Source of the DNA: Flavobacterium sp. HJJ
GTDB taxonomy: Bacteria > Bacteroidota > Bacteroidia > Flavobacteriales > Flavobacteriaceae
DNA: 64,000 nucleotides
Direction: 5' to 3'
Assembly (NCBI RefSeq): GCF_015351475.1
Contig: NZ_JADKPR010000002.1
Span: forward strand, 62,001 to 126,000
Positions 34,915-42,285 of the stretch are shown here, piece after piece; the stretch's first letter is position 1, and each line of letters opens with the position of its first letter. The position numbers and the translations under genes were made by a program. The notes beneath the pieces were generated by a model. It did not search any database, was not told the DNA's origin, and saw only the letters and a list, made by a program, of their open reading frames with translations.

Positions 34915-35361
34915 ATGAGCGAAACAATTACAAAAAAGGCAAACATTATTAACTCTCCGGGGACTCAATTAAGTATTGAATCTTTTTTTCCTTGTGATGG
35001 GAATATATGTTTTTTAAACAATAGAGGTAAAAATCCACTTCCGCCTCTTGTTCAAGCAAACTTCGTTGCAAACGATAACGATATATCAGTTTCTGTTGTT
35101 ATTTTTATTGAGTCTACTATTACTATAACAGAAAACGATCTTAACGTTACTTGGGATAATAATGTTTTAAGACCAGCATTTTACATTTCTTACAATGATA
35201 CTAATAGTCCATCGACGACTTTTAATGGCTATCAAGTTAGTTTTACCTTAACGAGCGCACATTTATTAGGGATGAAGCCAGAAATAATAAAAGTGTTTCT
35301 ATGGGATTCAGATCCAGAAACGTCAAGAGGTACTGAAACGTCTGTACAAACCGGTGTGTAA
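34915..35361 (+). CDS. Small protein of unknown function, no signal peptide
   Basis: 148 residues with no signal peptide and no membrane helix. The sequence looks beta-rich: QANFVANDNDISVSVVIFIE, TITENDLNVTWDN, FYISYNDTNSPSTTFNGYQV, IIKVFLWDSDPE. I do not recognise a family. By size, absence of signal, acidic-Asn/Thr-rich make-up and location it resembles the three leader-controlled proteins downstream, but it lacks their leader. It has its own terminator and stands directly before the sensor-kinase operon. Confidence 0.75.
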   Translation: MSETITKKANIINSPGTQLSIESFFPCDGNICFLNNRGKNPLPPLVQANFVANDNDISVSVVIFIESTITITENDLNVTWDNNVLRPAFYISYNDTNSPSTTFNGYQVSFTLTSAHLLGMKPEIIKVFLWDSDPETSRGTETSVQTGV

Positions 35362-35376
35362 GAAATAAGTTGAAAT

Positions 35377-35409
35377 AAAAAACAGAGCTTTATTTAAGTT
35401 CTGTTTTTT
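35377..35409 (+). terminator. Terminator of the small gene at 34915
   Basis: Perfect arms AAAAAACAGA (35377-35386) and TCTGTTTTTT (35400-35409). Confidence 0.85.
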
Positions 35410-35420
35410 ATTTTAACTAA

Positions 35421-35440
35421 ATTGCTAGCTAAAATTAGCA
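35421..35440 (+). promoter_or_regulatory. GCTAGCTA-containing inverted repeat before the kinase gene
   Basis: TTGCTAGCTAAAATTAGCAA ends one base before ATG 35442. Its arms (TTGCTA/TAGCAA) are perfect inverses, and the core GCTAGCTA reappears at about 38140 and 39154, upstream of two putative target genes. A candidate operator or leader hairpin. Confidence 0.5.
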
Positions 35441-35441
35441 A

Positions 35442-37184
35442 ATGAAAGTTTTTTATAGAATATTAATATTTTGTTTTTTATTTTTTTCTCAATTATTTTT
35501 TTCTCAAAAAAGCTATAGCACTTTTGAAAAAGAAATTATAATAAAAAGTAGAAAATTCATTAGTGAGCCTAATTTTAATAAAGCACGATCTTTTTTTTTA
35601 CAAAAAGAATGGGACTCTACTTTAGTTTACTCAATGAAACAATTAAGTACTGGAAATAAAAATAAAGAGATTGAGAATTTCTGTCATTTTTTTAGAGGAT
35701 TCAGTTTTAAAGAAAAAAAAATTTTTATTGAGAGTAAAAAAGAATTTACTTTAATTTCTAAATATTTTGAATTTTATAACCATATCAAAATGTTTCTTGG
35801 TGATATTTCATTAGAACAAAAAGAATTTCAAAAAGCAATTAATTATTTCAAAGAGATTGAACTTGTAAAAGATAATAATCTTCTAGGTATAGAGAAAAGT
35901 AGCGTTAAGTATAATTTAGGAATTTGCTATATGCATCTTGAGGAGTTTGATAAGGCTGAATTTTATTTGCTCAAAAGTATCAAATTATATGAACAACAAA
36001 GAGATTCTTTATTGCTCGTCAATGCTTATGGAGATGTTGCTAATTTATATTATCTTCAATACAAAGACAATCTCGCCATTCCCTATTTTGAGAAAGCCTA
36101 TGCTTTATCTAAAAAAATCAAAAATTTCGATTTAAAAAGAAGAGCAGCTCGCAATATGTCTGCTGTTGAGAAAAACCGTAATAATTTTGCAAAAGCATTA
36201 AAGTATAGAGAAGAATCCGATCAATGGAAAGATTCTTTGAACAATCAAAATAAAATATGGGAAGTTGCGGAGTTAGAAAAGAAATTTGCAGTTAAACAAA
36301 AACAAAAAGAAGTGAGCTTGTTACAAGCAGAAAACAAAATAAAAGTTACCGAGAGAAATGGGCTTTTTTATTCTGCTATTGTTTTGTTGTTATTACTTGG
36401 AGTATCTGTCTATTTTTATAAAGAAAAAATAAAAACCAACAAAATCATCTTAGCTCAAAAAGAAACCCTAGATGAGTTGAATGCCACAAAAGACAGGCTT
36501 TTTTCTATAGTAAGTCATGATTTGCGTTCCTCGGTACATGCTATGAAAACCAGTAATGCCAGGTTATTAGAAAAAGTAGCCACAAAAGATCTGGAAGAAA
36601 TTGATACCATATTGCATCAAAATAGTGGTATTGCAAACAGTACTTACAATTTATTAGATAACCTTTTGCACTGGGCATTATTGCAAACAAAACAGGCTTA
36701 TTTTGAAATCACTTCTTTGCGTTTATTTTTTATAGTAGAGCAAGTGGCATACAATTATCAGCCTTTGATGGCAGAGAAAAATATTCTTTTTGAAAATACA
36801 ATCTCCAAAAAAGATTTCGTTCTTGCCGATCAGGAATCGCTAAAATTACTGCTGCGAAATTTTTTTGACAATGCTATTAAATTTTCAAATGAAAATGGAT
36901 TTATAAAAATTTATACTCAAAACGATAGTGATACCTATTGCGATTTAATTATTGAAGACAATGGTATTGGCATGAGTGGCGATACTATTGCAAATCTTCT
37001 TAAAGACAGTACATTGTTATCTAAAAAACAAAATGAAAAGAGCATAGGTACAGGTCTAGGCTTACAGTTGTGTAAGTCAATGATTAAAAAGAATAACGGA
37101 AAATTAGATATAAAAAGCGAGTTAGGAAAAGGAACAAAATTCATTGTATCTTTGCTTAAAACGCCGCCTCATGAACAAAATTAA
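35442..37184 (+). CDS. TPR-containing sensor histidine kinase
   Basis: 580 residues. A signal peptide (VFYRILIFCFLFFSQLFFSQ) precedes TPR-type helical repeats (about 50-270: KEFQKAINYFKEIEL, LGICYMHLEEFDKAEFYLLKSI, ANLYYLQYKDNLAIPYFEKAY). Then come a coiled coil (about 270-305), one membrane helix (about 308-326) and the kinase core: H-box FSIVSHDLRSSVHAM near residue 360, N-box LLRNFFDNAIKFSN, G1 IEDNGIGMSG and G2 GTGLGLQLCKS. It senses through the periplasmic TPRs, by protein contact or envelope state (inference). The end overlaps the response-regulator gene by 14 bp. Confidence 0.92.
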   Translation: MKVFYRILIFCFLFFSQLFFSQKSYSTFEKEIIIKSRKFISEPNFNKARSFFLQKEWDSTLVYSMKQLSTGNKNKEIENFCHFFRGFSFKEKKIFIESKKEFTLISKYFEFYNHIKMFLGDISLEQKEFQKAINYFKEIELVKDNNLLGIEKSSVKYNLGICYMHLEEFDKAEFYLLKSIKLYEQQRDSLLLVNAYGDVANLYYLQYKDNLAIPYFEKAYALSKKIKNFDLKRRAARNMSAVEKNRNNFAKALKYREESDQWKDSLNNQNKIWEVAELEKKFAVKQKQKEVSLLQAENKIKVTERNGLFYSAIVLLLLLGVSVYFYKEKIKTNKIILAQKETLDELNATKDRLFSIVSHDLRSSVHAMKTSNARLLEKVATKDLEEIDTILHQNSGIANSTYNLLDNLLHWALLQTKQAYFEITSLRLFFIVEQVAYNYQPLMAEKNILFENTISKKDFVLADQESLKLLLRNFFDNAIKFSNENGFIKIYTQNDSDTYCDLIIEDNGIGMSGDTIANLLKDSTLLSKKQNEKSIGTGLGLQLCKSMIKKNNGKLDIKSELGKGTKFIVSLLKTPPHEQN

Positions 37185-37917
37185 CCTGCTGATTGTTGAA
37201 GATACTCCATCAGAAAGTGATGCCCTTATTAAAGTACTTGAAGCCAATAACTATAATGTAGTTGGTGTAGCTGCAAATCATAAAGATGCTTTAGCTCTTT
37301 TTTGCAGCAACAAAATAGACATCGCTATTGTAGATATTTTTCTAAATGGTTCTCCAGAAGGTATTGCATTTGCCGAAACCATAAATGTATTGCCCAATGC
37401 TCCAAAACCTTTGGTTTTTTTAACAAGTTCTACTGACATGCATATTTTTGAAAGAGCAAAACTTACCAAGCCTTTCAGTTATCTGATGAAACCATTTAAT
37501 GAGCTAGAACTTTTATTCGCTCTTGAACTTGCCGTCGAAAAATTTTATGGACAAAAAGATGTTTTTCTGAGTGATGAAGAAAATACCGTTATTAGTGAAG
37601 AATTTTTATTCATTAAAAAAGGGAAATCACTCAAAAAAGTGCATCTGCAGGATATTATTTATATTGAGGTAGAAGAAAAATATTGCAATATAGTTACTGA
37701 AAAAGAAAAGTTTTTAATTCTAATTTCATTAACTAAAATACTAGAGTTGCTTGATGCAAAACTTTTTTATAGAACACATAGAAATTATATTGTAAACATT
37801 CAAAAAATAACAGAAATTATTCCTATAGACAATCTTATTTTTTTGATTGGGGGACACAAGGTAACTCTCAGCGAGAAATATAAAGATATTTTAAAGAGAG
37901 TCCGTACTCTAAGATAA
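37171..37917 (+). CDS. LytTR-family response regulator
   Basis: 248 residues from ATG 37171, overlapping the kinase gene by 14 bp. The receiver domain (1-120) has LLIVEDTPSESDALIK, the phospho-acceptor Asp in IDIAIVDIFLNGSPEG, and VFLTSSTD and LMKPFN as switch residues. The C-terminal LytTR DNA-binding domain (about 145-245) has FLFIKKGKSLKKVHLQDIIYIE and FYRTHRNYIVNIQKITEI. Such regulators bind paired short direct repeats. It is the natural candidate to control the genes at 38345, 39360 and 41739 (inference by proximity). Confidence 0.93.
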   Translation: MNKINLLIVEDTPSESDALIKVLEANNYNVVGVAANHKDALALFCSNKIDIAIVDIFLNGSPEGIAFAETINVLPNAPKPLVFLTSSTDMHIFERAKLTKPFSYLMKPFNELELLFALELAVEKFYGQKDVFLSDEENTVISEEFLFIKKGKSLKKVHLQDIIYIEVEEKYCNIVTEKEKFLILISLTKILELLDAKLFYRTHRNYIVNIQKITEIIPIDNLIFLIGGHKVTLSEKYKDILKRVRTLR

Positions 37918-37998
37918 TATACTTCAAAAACGATCTTAAAGGAGAGCTATTTTTTGATCCATGTAAAATCTTAAATTTATTGGTTCAGATTTGTAAAG

Positions 37999-38035
37999 AA
38001 AGACTTAAAAGACAATTACTGTTTTTTAAGTCTTT
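37999..38035 (+). terminator. Terminator of the kinase-regulator operon
   Basis: Arms AAAGACTTAAAA (37999-38010) and TTTTAAGTCTTT (38024-38035) followed by a T run. Confidence 0.88.
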
Positions 38036-38130
38036 TTTTTGTGCTAATTTTTTACACTTTCGTGGATAAGAAGGCTTTGCTTGTTCCATTTTTATAATTA
38101 AAAAAGTGGAGTCGTATTAGTTTTACATAT

Positions 38131-38344
38131 GAAATAAAAAGCTAGCTAGATTTTTTCTAATTTTTTTCAGCTTAATGATTCAAAAGCATAAACCCGACTG
38201 TGCTAACAGTATTTTTAGAATGACTTGTTGAAATATATTAATGCGAAAATAAATGTAAACAGTGGAGTTCAGAAACCACTATAAAAACGGGGCGGTACCT
38301 GAAAAGCCTTATGAGTAGGGATAAATAAATAAATTTTAGAAATC
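38131..38344 (+). repeat. Duplicated upstream region, copy 1 (before the VWA gene)
   Basis: Starts GAAATAAAAAGCTAGCTAGA and matches 39145-39359 at roughly 90 % by eye along its whole length up to the start codon. It includes ATAAACCCGACTGTGCTAAC, TGACTTGTTGAAATATATTA and the structured leader. It therefore carries promoter plus leader of the downstream gene. Confidence 0.85.
38255..38344 (+). promoter_or_regulatory. Structured 5' leader, copy 1
   Basis: Hairpin 1 is AGTGG-AGTTCAGAAA-CCACT (38261-38280). An A-rich linker follows, then GGGGCGGTACCTGAAAAGCC, forming GGC/GCC stem 2, and TTATGAGTAGGG. The ATG follows after an AT-rich 24 nt. The same order (hairpin 1, ACGRGGCG, GAAAAGCC, GAGTA) is found before the genes at 39360 and 41739. 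Confidence 0.75.
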
Positions 38345-38983
38345 ATGGAACAATCAAGATTTAATTTAGTTAAAGGGTCTCGACAAAGAGTAGATATAAT
38401 GTTTTTGGCTGATGCGACAGGCAGTATGGCAAATTGTATAGCTAAAGTACAAAAGAACATTATTGAAGCATGGAATGTGTTTTCAAAATCAACAAATTGG
38501 GACGTTCAACTAGGAGTTGCTTTTTATAGAGATAACGGTGATGCTGTGCCATTTAAAGTCTTACAAAAGATTACTGGCAATCAGAAACTTATTCAAGATG
38601 CAGTAAATGCGCTGATTCCTATGGGAGGAGGAGACATACCTGAAGGACAAATGGGAGCGTTAACTCAGATAGGAATTTTGAGTAATACTGGTTGGCGTCC
38701 TGGCGCAACTAGGATAGTAGCTTGGTTTGGGGATGTCTATGGTCATAATCCTGACAAGATTAATGGAGTAACTTATACTCAAGTTGGAGCAATTGCCTCA
38801 CTTGTAGAACGTAATATAAACGTATGCGCCTTTAGTATGGCTCCTTATAATCAATTGGATTCTACAGGTCAGGCAACAGCTATTACAACAGCCTGTGATG
38901 GAGAATCACATGTGATGTTAAATGTTGCTACCCAAGGAGTTGTTACAACAATTTTTAATTATATAAAAGGTGTTGAAGTATAA
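38345..38983 (+). CDS. VWA domain protein, cytosolic or non-classically exported
   Basis: 212 residues, made almost entirely of one von Willebrand A domain. The MIDAS motif is DATGSM (in RVDIMFLADATGSMANC), the DxxGS-type metal site. The downstream MIDAS Thr/Asp lie in MGGGDIPEGQMGALTQIG and GATRIVAWFGDVYGHN. No signal peptide, membrane helix or lipobox is present, which is unusual for a stand-alone VWA protein. It would bind a partner protein in a metal-dependent way. It is transcribed from the duplicated leader-promoter region and followed by a hairpin at 39005-39057. Confidence 0.88.
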   Translation: MEQSRFNLVKGSRQRVDIMFLADATGSMANCIAKVQKNIIEAWNVFSKSTNWDVQLGVAFYRDNGDAVPFKVLQKITGNQKLIQDAVNALIPMGGGDIPEGQMGALTQIGILSNTGWRPGATRIVAWFGDVYGHNPDKINGVTYTQVGAIASLVERNINVCAFSMAPYNQLDSTGQATAITTACDGESHVMLNVATQGVVTTIFNYIKGVEV

Positions 38984-39004
38984 TAATTTTTAGAATAAAA
39001 GAAA

Positions 39005-39057
39005 ACACCTTAGATACCATTTTTTCAATTTTATGTTACTATAAAAAACTAAGGTGT
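39005..39057 (+). terminator. Hairpin after the VWA gene
   Basis: Arms ACACCTTAG (39005-39013) and CTAAGGTGT (39049-39057), perfect, about 35-nt loop. Confidence 0.6.
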
Positions 39058-39144
39058 CATCTTGTTCCAAAACTGCACTTCCTTATGAATAAAAAAGGCT
39101 TCCTTATTTTTTTTTAAAATACAGTAATTCGGTGGTTTTGTTAA

Positions 39145-39359
39145 AGAAATAAAAGCTAGCTAGATTTATTTTTAATTTTTTTCCAATTAATTATTCAAAA
39201 GCATAAACCCGACTGTGCTATCAGTATTTTTTAAATGACTTGTTGAAATATATTAATGCGAAAATAAATGTAAACAGTGGAGTTCAGAAACCACTATAAA
39301 AACGGGGCGAATCCAGAAAAGCCTTATGAGTAGGGATAAAAAATTAAATTATAGAAATT
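39145..39359 (+). repeat. Duplicated upstream region, copy 2 (before the lectin-like gene)
   Basis: Second copy of the 214-bp region at 38131-38344, beginning GAAATAAAAGCTAGCTAGAT. Differences concentrate in AT-rich stretches and in the loop of hairpin 2 (CGAATCCAG instead of CGGTACCTG), while the stems stay unchanged. Confidence 0.85.
39270..39359 (+). promoter_or_regulatory. Structured 5' leader, copy 2
   Basis: Hairpin 1 at 39276-39295 is identical to copy 1. GGGGCGAATCCAGAAAAGCC (39304-39323) keeps stem 2 with a different loop, then TTATGAGTAGGG and an AT-rich spacer to the ATG at 39360. Confidence 0.75.
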
Positions 39360-39782
39360 ATGTCTGATTTAAATACATACAATTATACAATAAATTTAAC
39401 ACCATATTGGACAAATAATCCCAATACAGTTTTGAATATTACATATTATACTACTTCTGGATATGCTTACAGTGCAACAATTACAGGGCCTGGTATTAAT
39501 ACACCTATTTCTTTTCCTAATAATAATTTTGGATTTAATAGTATTGTAATCCCAGCTTCAGTATATGCACCAGGAATTACACTACAATATGCTATATCAA
39601 TTCAAACTAACTCTAGTAGTTTGGATGGTCAAGTACAAAATAGTATGGAAATTGGGACTAAATCAAATGGTGATGCTATAACATATCAAGGATTTTTATT
39701 TTCTAATGATGCTGGATCTGATAATGATTGGAATGATTGTGTAATTAGTTTAGCATTATTTAATTCATCAACAGATAATTAA
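39360..39782 (+). CDS. Small beta-rich protein with a lectin-like calcium motif
   Basis: 140 residues without signal peptide. It is Asn/Thr/Ser/Tyr-rich with a strand-forming pattern throughout. Near the C-terminus, DAGSDNDWNDCVISLALFN contains DNDWND, similar to the DNDYND calcium-binding loop of PA-IIL (LecB)-type lectins and to the DNDFND of DUF4114-like domains. PA-IIL lectins are also small and lack signal peptides. I infer a calcium-dependent carbohydrate-binding protein; overall similarity is not shown and the call rests on one motif. It uses the duplicated promoter-leader. Confidence 0.6.
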   Translation: MSDLNTYNYTINLTPYWTNNPNTVLNITYYTTSGYAYSATITGPGINTPISFPNNNFGFNSIVIPASVYAPGITLQYAISIQTNSSSLDGQVQNSMEIGTKSNGDAITYQGFLFSNDAGSDNDWNDCVISLALFNSSTDN

Positions 39783-39885
39783 TTAGTTTAATGCAAATGC
39801 AGTTACGGCATGAGTTTTAAATCCACAATTGCAACGATAATAGTTTTGTTTCAAATTAGTAAACATCTTTTGTTTTTATAAAAAA

Positions 39886-39912
39886 AGGCTGTCCTTACTT
39901 TTCGGACAGCCT
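39886..39912. terminator. Bidirectional terminator between convergent genes
   Basis: Perfect arms AGGCTGTCC (39886-39894) and GGACAGCCT (39904-39912) with A-run and T-run on either side. Confidence 0.9.
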
Positions 39913-39926
39913 CTTTTAGAATGAAA

Positions 39927-40313
39927 TTATTCATTAACTATTAATTGTTCTATGTTTTGACTCTCTTTTGCTTTTCTTTTTCCTCTAAAGAAAAAATATA
40001 AATTTAAGAATAGCATAAGTCCAAGATAAATAGAAAAACCACCTATTTTATAACTTAATTTTTCGACTAATTCCTGATAATTGTTTTGATATAACTGAAT
40101 TTCGAGAATCATTAAAGCAAAACCAATATTGAGCAGATAAAAGCCTGTTTCGAAAAGTTTGTTGGTTGCCTGAGCGATTTCTTCTCTTCCTTTGAAGATA
40201 TCCAGCATAAATATTTTTCCGTTTTTGAAAAGTGTTTTAGAAACATAATAAGTAAGGAATAAAGCGATTGGTAAATAGACAGCGTACCCGATTAAGATTT
40301 TTGTAGTTTCCAT
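39927..40313 (-). CDS. Small four-helix membrane protein, paralogue B
   Basis: 128 residues with three to four membrane segments (about 7-25, 56-74, 90-110). I do not recognise the family. It shares the layout of the next gene upstream: V.K.(L/I)(F/Y)KNGKIF at about 25-36, and GFYLLNIGFALMIL versus GYYLLNIGYCAMTL. The two are therefore paralogues, 19 bp apart in one operon downstream of a GbsR-type regulator. The C-terminal tail is charged (RGKRKAKESQ). Confidence 0.75.
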   Translation of the reverse strand: METTKILIGYAVYLPIALFLTYYVSKTLFKNGKIFMLDIFKGREEIAQATNKLFETGFYLLNIGFALMILEIQLYQNNYQELVEKLSYKIGGFSIYLGLMLFLNLYFFFRGKRKAKESQNIEQLIVNE

Positions 40314-40332
40314 GATAATAAGTATTTAAGTG

Positions 40333-40680
40333 TTATTTAATTAATTTGTGAATGTATTTGGTTAATATTAAAATGTTTGTGTAATGCAGTACCGAAATAA
40401 TAAAAATGATGACTGCGGTTTTGGTGCCGATGGTTTCTATCAATTGGGGTGAAGAAGTTATTTTTTGCCAGGAAATTAGGGTCATGGCGCAGTAACCAAT
40501 ATTTAAAAGATAATATCCCAAGAGTAATACCTGATTGATTTTTTGGCAGATGTCTGCGTGGTTTGGAATTAATTCTGCCACATAAATATTTCCGTTTTTG
40601 TAGCATATTTTTCCAACTTTCAGGATAATGAAAATCGTAATGCTGAGGTAAATTAAATACCCGATAATGTTGAAATTCAT
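40333..40680 (-). CDS. Small four-helix membrane protein, paralogue A
   Basis: 115 residues and three to four membrane segments. It starts MNFNIIGYLIYLSITIFIIL. KICYKNGNIYVAELI and GYYLLNIGYCAMTLIS align with its neighbour at 39927. Unknown function. First membrane gene after the GbsR-type regulator gene (153 bp). Confidence 0.75.
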   Translation of the reverse strand: MNFNIIGYLIYLSITIFIILKVGKICYKNGNIYVAELIPNHADICQKINQVLLLGYYLLNIGYCAMTLISWQKITSSPQLIETIGTKTAVIIFIISVLHYTNILILTKYIHKLIK

Positions 40681-40833
40681 AATTATTTATTTTTAAATTT
40701 TTAAACTTTCAGAAAAAAATGAAACTTAGTGGTAAATTTTTTTACTGCTATTTAATTCGTTTTTATTGTTTTTTATTTGTCCCATTGAATAACCAGTAGA
40801 AATTTAATCTAATTATCAAATATTTAGTGTTGG

Positions 40834-41337
40834 CTATTTCATAATTTTTAAAACCAATTTACCTAACCAGTTTTCGTTGAATTCTGTCATTTTGTCTAAG
40901 ACATTATCAGCTTTTAAAACAAAATCATACAATTTAGTAGTTTGGTCAACAAAGTGTTTTTCTTCGGCTGAATCTTTTGCTTCAATTGTCGAAACCTCTT
41001 TTAGGATTTTAAGCGCAGGTTTGATTTCTCTCCTGCTTCTTTCTCTCGAAATTTTGGAAGCCAATTCGTCTAAATCTTTTTCAGCAGTAAAAAACTCTTT
41101 TCTTTCGCCGGCTTTGTATTCTTTGTAGACAATTCCCCAGTCCATTAATGCTCTTAGGTTCATGCTGGCGTTACCGCGTGAAATTTGTAATTCTTCCATG
41201 ATGTCTTCCATAGAAACCGCTTTGTTGGAGACCATTAATAAAGCATGGATCTGCGCCATGGTTTTATTAATTCCCCATTGAGAACCTAATGCTCCCCAGG
41301 TTTGTACGAATTTATTTTTTGCCTCTTTGAATTCCAT
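40834..41337 (-). CDS. GbsR/MarR-type transcriptional regulator
   Basis: 167 residues from ATG 41337 (the frame opens ten residues earlier at 41367, but MEFKEAKNKFVQTWGALGSQW is the family start as I know it). A winged helix-turn-helix is in VSMEDIMEELQISRGNASMNLRALMDWGIV, and YKAGERKEFFTAEKDLDELASKI is the wing and hinge. The C-terminal helix ends NWLGKLVLKIMK. GbsR-type proteins repress osmoprotectant or membrane genes. Here the likely targets are the two membrane paralogues downstream. Confidence 0.9.
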   Translation of the reverse strand: MEFKEAKNKFVQTWGALGSQWGINKTMAQIHALLMVSNKAVSMEDIMEELQISRGNASMNLRALMDWGIVYKEYKAGERKEFFTAEKDLDELASKISRERSRREIKPALKILKEVSTIEAKDSAEEKHFVDQTTKLYDFVLKADNVLDKMTEFNENWLGKLVLKIMK

Positions 41338-41654
41338 TTTTGGATTTATTTCCTTTTGTTGGAGCAAATGTAAACAAAAGTTTTTAAACTTTCAAAAATA
41401 ATTGAAAGTTTGTTTTAAAAAAATCATTCCAAAAGTAAAGTAGTAATTATCTTATGCTTGATTTTGTTTCTTTCATAACTGAAATTTTTTGTTCTGCAGC
41501 ATTTTTTTAATTAATTCTATAAGTCTAGTATAGTTTTGATGTAGAAAATAAAAAGAGAAGGATTTTATTTGTTTGTTATTGATTATCAAATGAATATAAG
41601 GTGTTTTTTTTCTGATTTAAAACAAAGTTTATTGATTTAATTAAAAATACAATT

Positions 41655-41738
41655 AAAAAAGTGGAGCAGATCCCACTTAAAAAAACGAGGCGGTTCTGAA
41701 AAGCCTAACGAGTAAGATAAAAATAAAATTTAGAAATC
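41655..41738 (+). promoter_or_regulatory. Structured 5' leader, copy 3
   Basis: Hairpin 1 is AGTGG-AGCAGATC-CCACT (41660-41677), then A-rich linker, ACGAGGCGGTTCTGAAAAGCCT (41686-41706) as stem 2, AACGAGTAAG and an AT-rich stretch ending AATTTAGAAATC before ATG 41739. Upstream of 41655 it does not match the duplicated region at 38131/39145, so only the leader itself is shared. Confidence 0.72.
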
Positions 41739-42152
41739 ATGGCAGATTTATTAGCAGGTGCTTATTTAGCAAAAGGGACAATTGGAAATGTTGGAACACC
41801 AGGTGCTCCAATCGCAACATTTAGTTTAGTGGTGGTACCATCACAGCATACCGTAACAGGTACAGTAATAATTACTCAGGCAGTAAGCGGTCCTGACAGC
41901 CACATTGTTGTTCAGGTAAAAGGAAAAATATATGCAGCCGGATTAGGAAAATATACACAATTAGTTAGTCTGCAAGGGCAGTATGTGCATTCAGTTCCTC
42001 CTCCGGCAATTGGTTCTTTCTTGGCTGAGTTCAATGCTCATTTAGCTATTGATAATGCGTGGAATGGAGTTGGAGGTTTCTCATACTGGAGACACACTAT
42101 TGAAAACGTACCGGTTAAAGCAGTAAATACCTTAAAAGAGCAAGCAGTTTAA
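41739..42152 (+). CDS. DUF1842-type protein
   Basis: 137 residues without signal peptide. The sequence (LLAGAYLAKGTIGNVGTPGA, FSLVVVPSQHTVTGTVIITQ, VQVKGKIYAAGLGKYTQLVS, the C-terminal EFNAHLAIDNAWNGVGGFSY and RHTIENVPV) matches what I recall as the DUF1842 family. No function is known for the family. Small beta-rich, probably oligomeric. It shares only the structured leader with the VWA and lectin-like genes. Confidence 0.75.
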   Translation: MADLLAGAYLAKGTIGNVGTPGAPIATFSLVVVPSQHTVTGTVIITQAVSGPDSHIVVQVKGKIYAAGLGKYTQLVSLQGQYVHSVPPPAIGSFLAEFNAHLAIDNAWNGVGGFSYWRHTIENVPVKAVNTLKEQAV

Positions 42153-42176
42153 GATAATTTTTTACTGACTAATTTA

Positions 42177-42205
42177 AAAAGATTGCCTAATTCAGGTAAT
42201 CTTTT
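42177..42205 (+). terminator. Terminator of the DUF1842-type gene
   Basis: Arms AAAAGATTGCCT (42177-42188) and AGGTAATCTTTT (42194-42205) with one G-T pair. Confidence 0.85.
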
Positions 42206-42222
42206 TTGTTTTAACAATAAAT

Positions 42223-42252
42223 AAAAACCGAAGCGTTTCTGCCTCGGTTTTT
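42223..42252 (-). terminator. Terminator of the M3 peptidase gene
   Basis: Arms AAAAACCGA (42223-42231) and TCGGTTTTT (42244-42252), on the downstream side of the minus-strand gene at 42286. Confidence 0.85.
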
Positions 42253-42285
42253 ATAAATGTTTAAAAAGTTTAATAATTTAGAAAT

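Noticed and set aside
38255..38344. Leader as a known riboswitch (c-di-GMP, preQ1, fluoride, THF, guanidine types)
   Set aside because: The core does not match the conserved parts of these classes as I remember them; kept as unclassified.
38131..39359. Repeats as a CRISPR array
   Set aside because: Only two long copies with genes in between; no short repeat-spacer pattern anywhere in the window.
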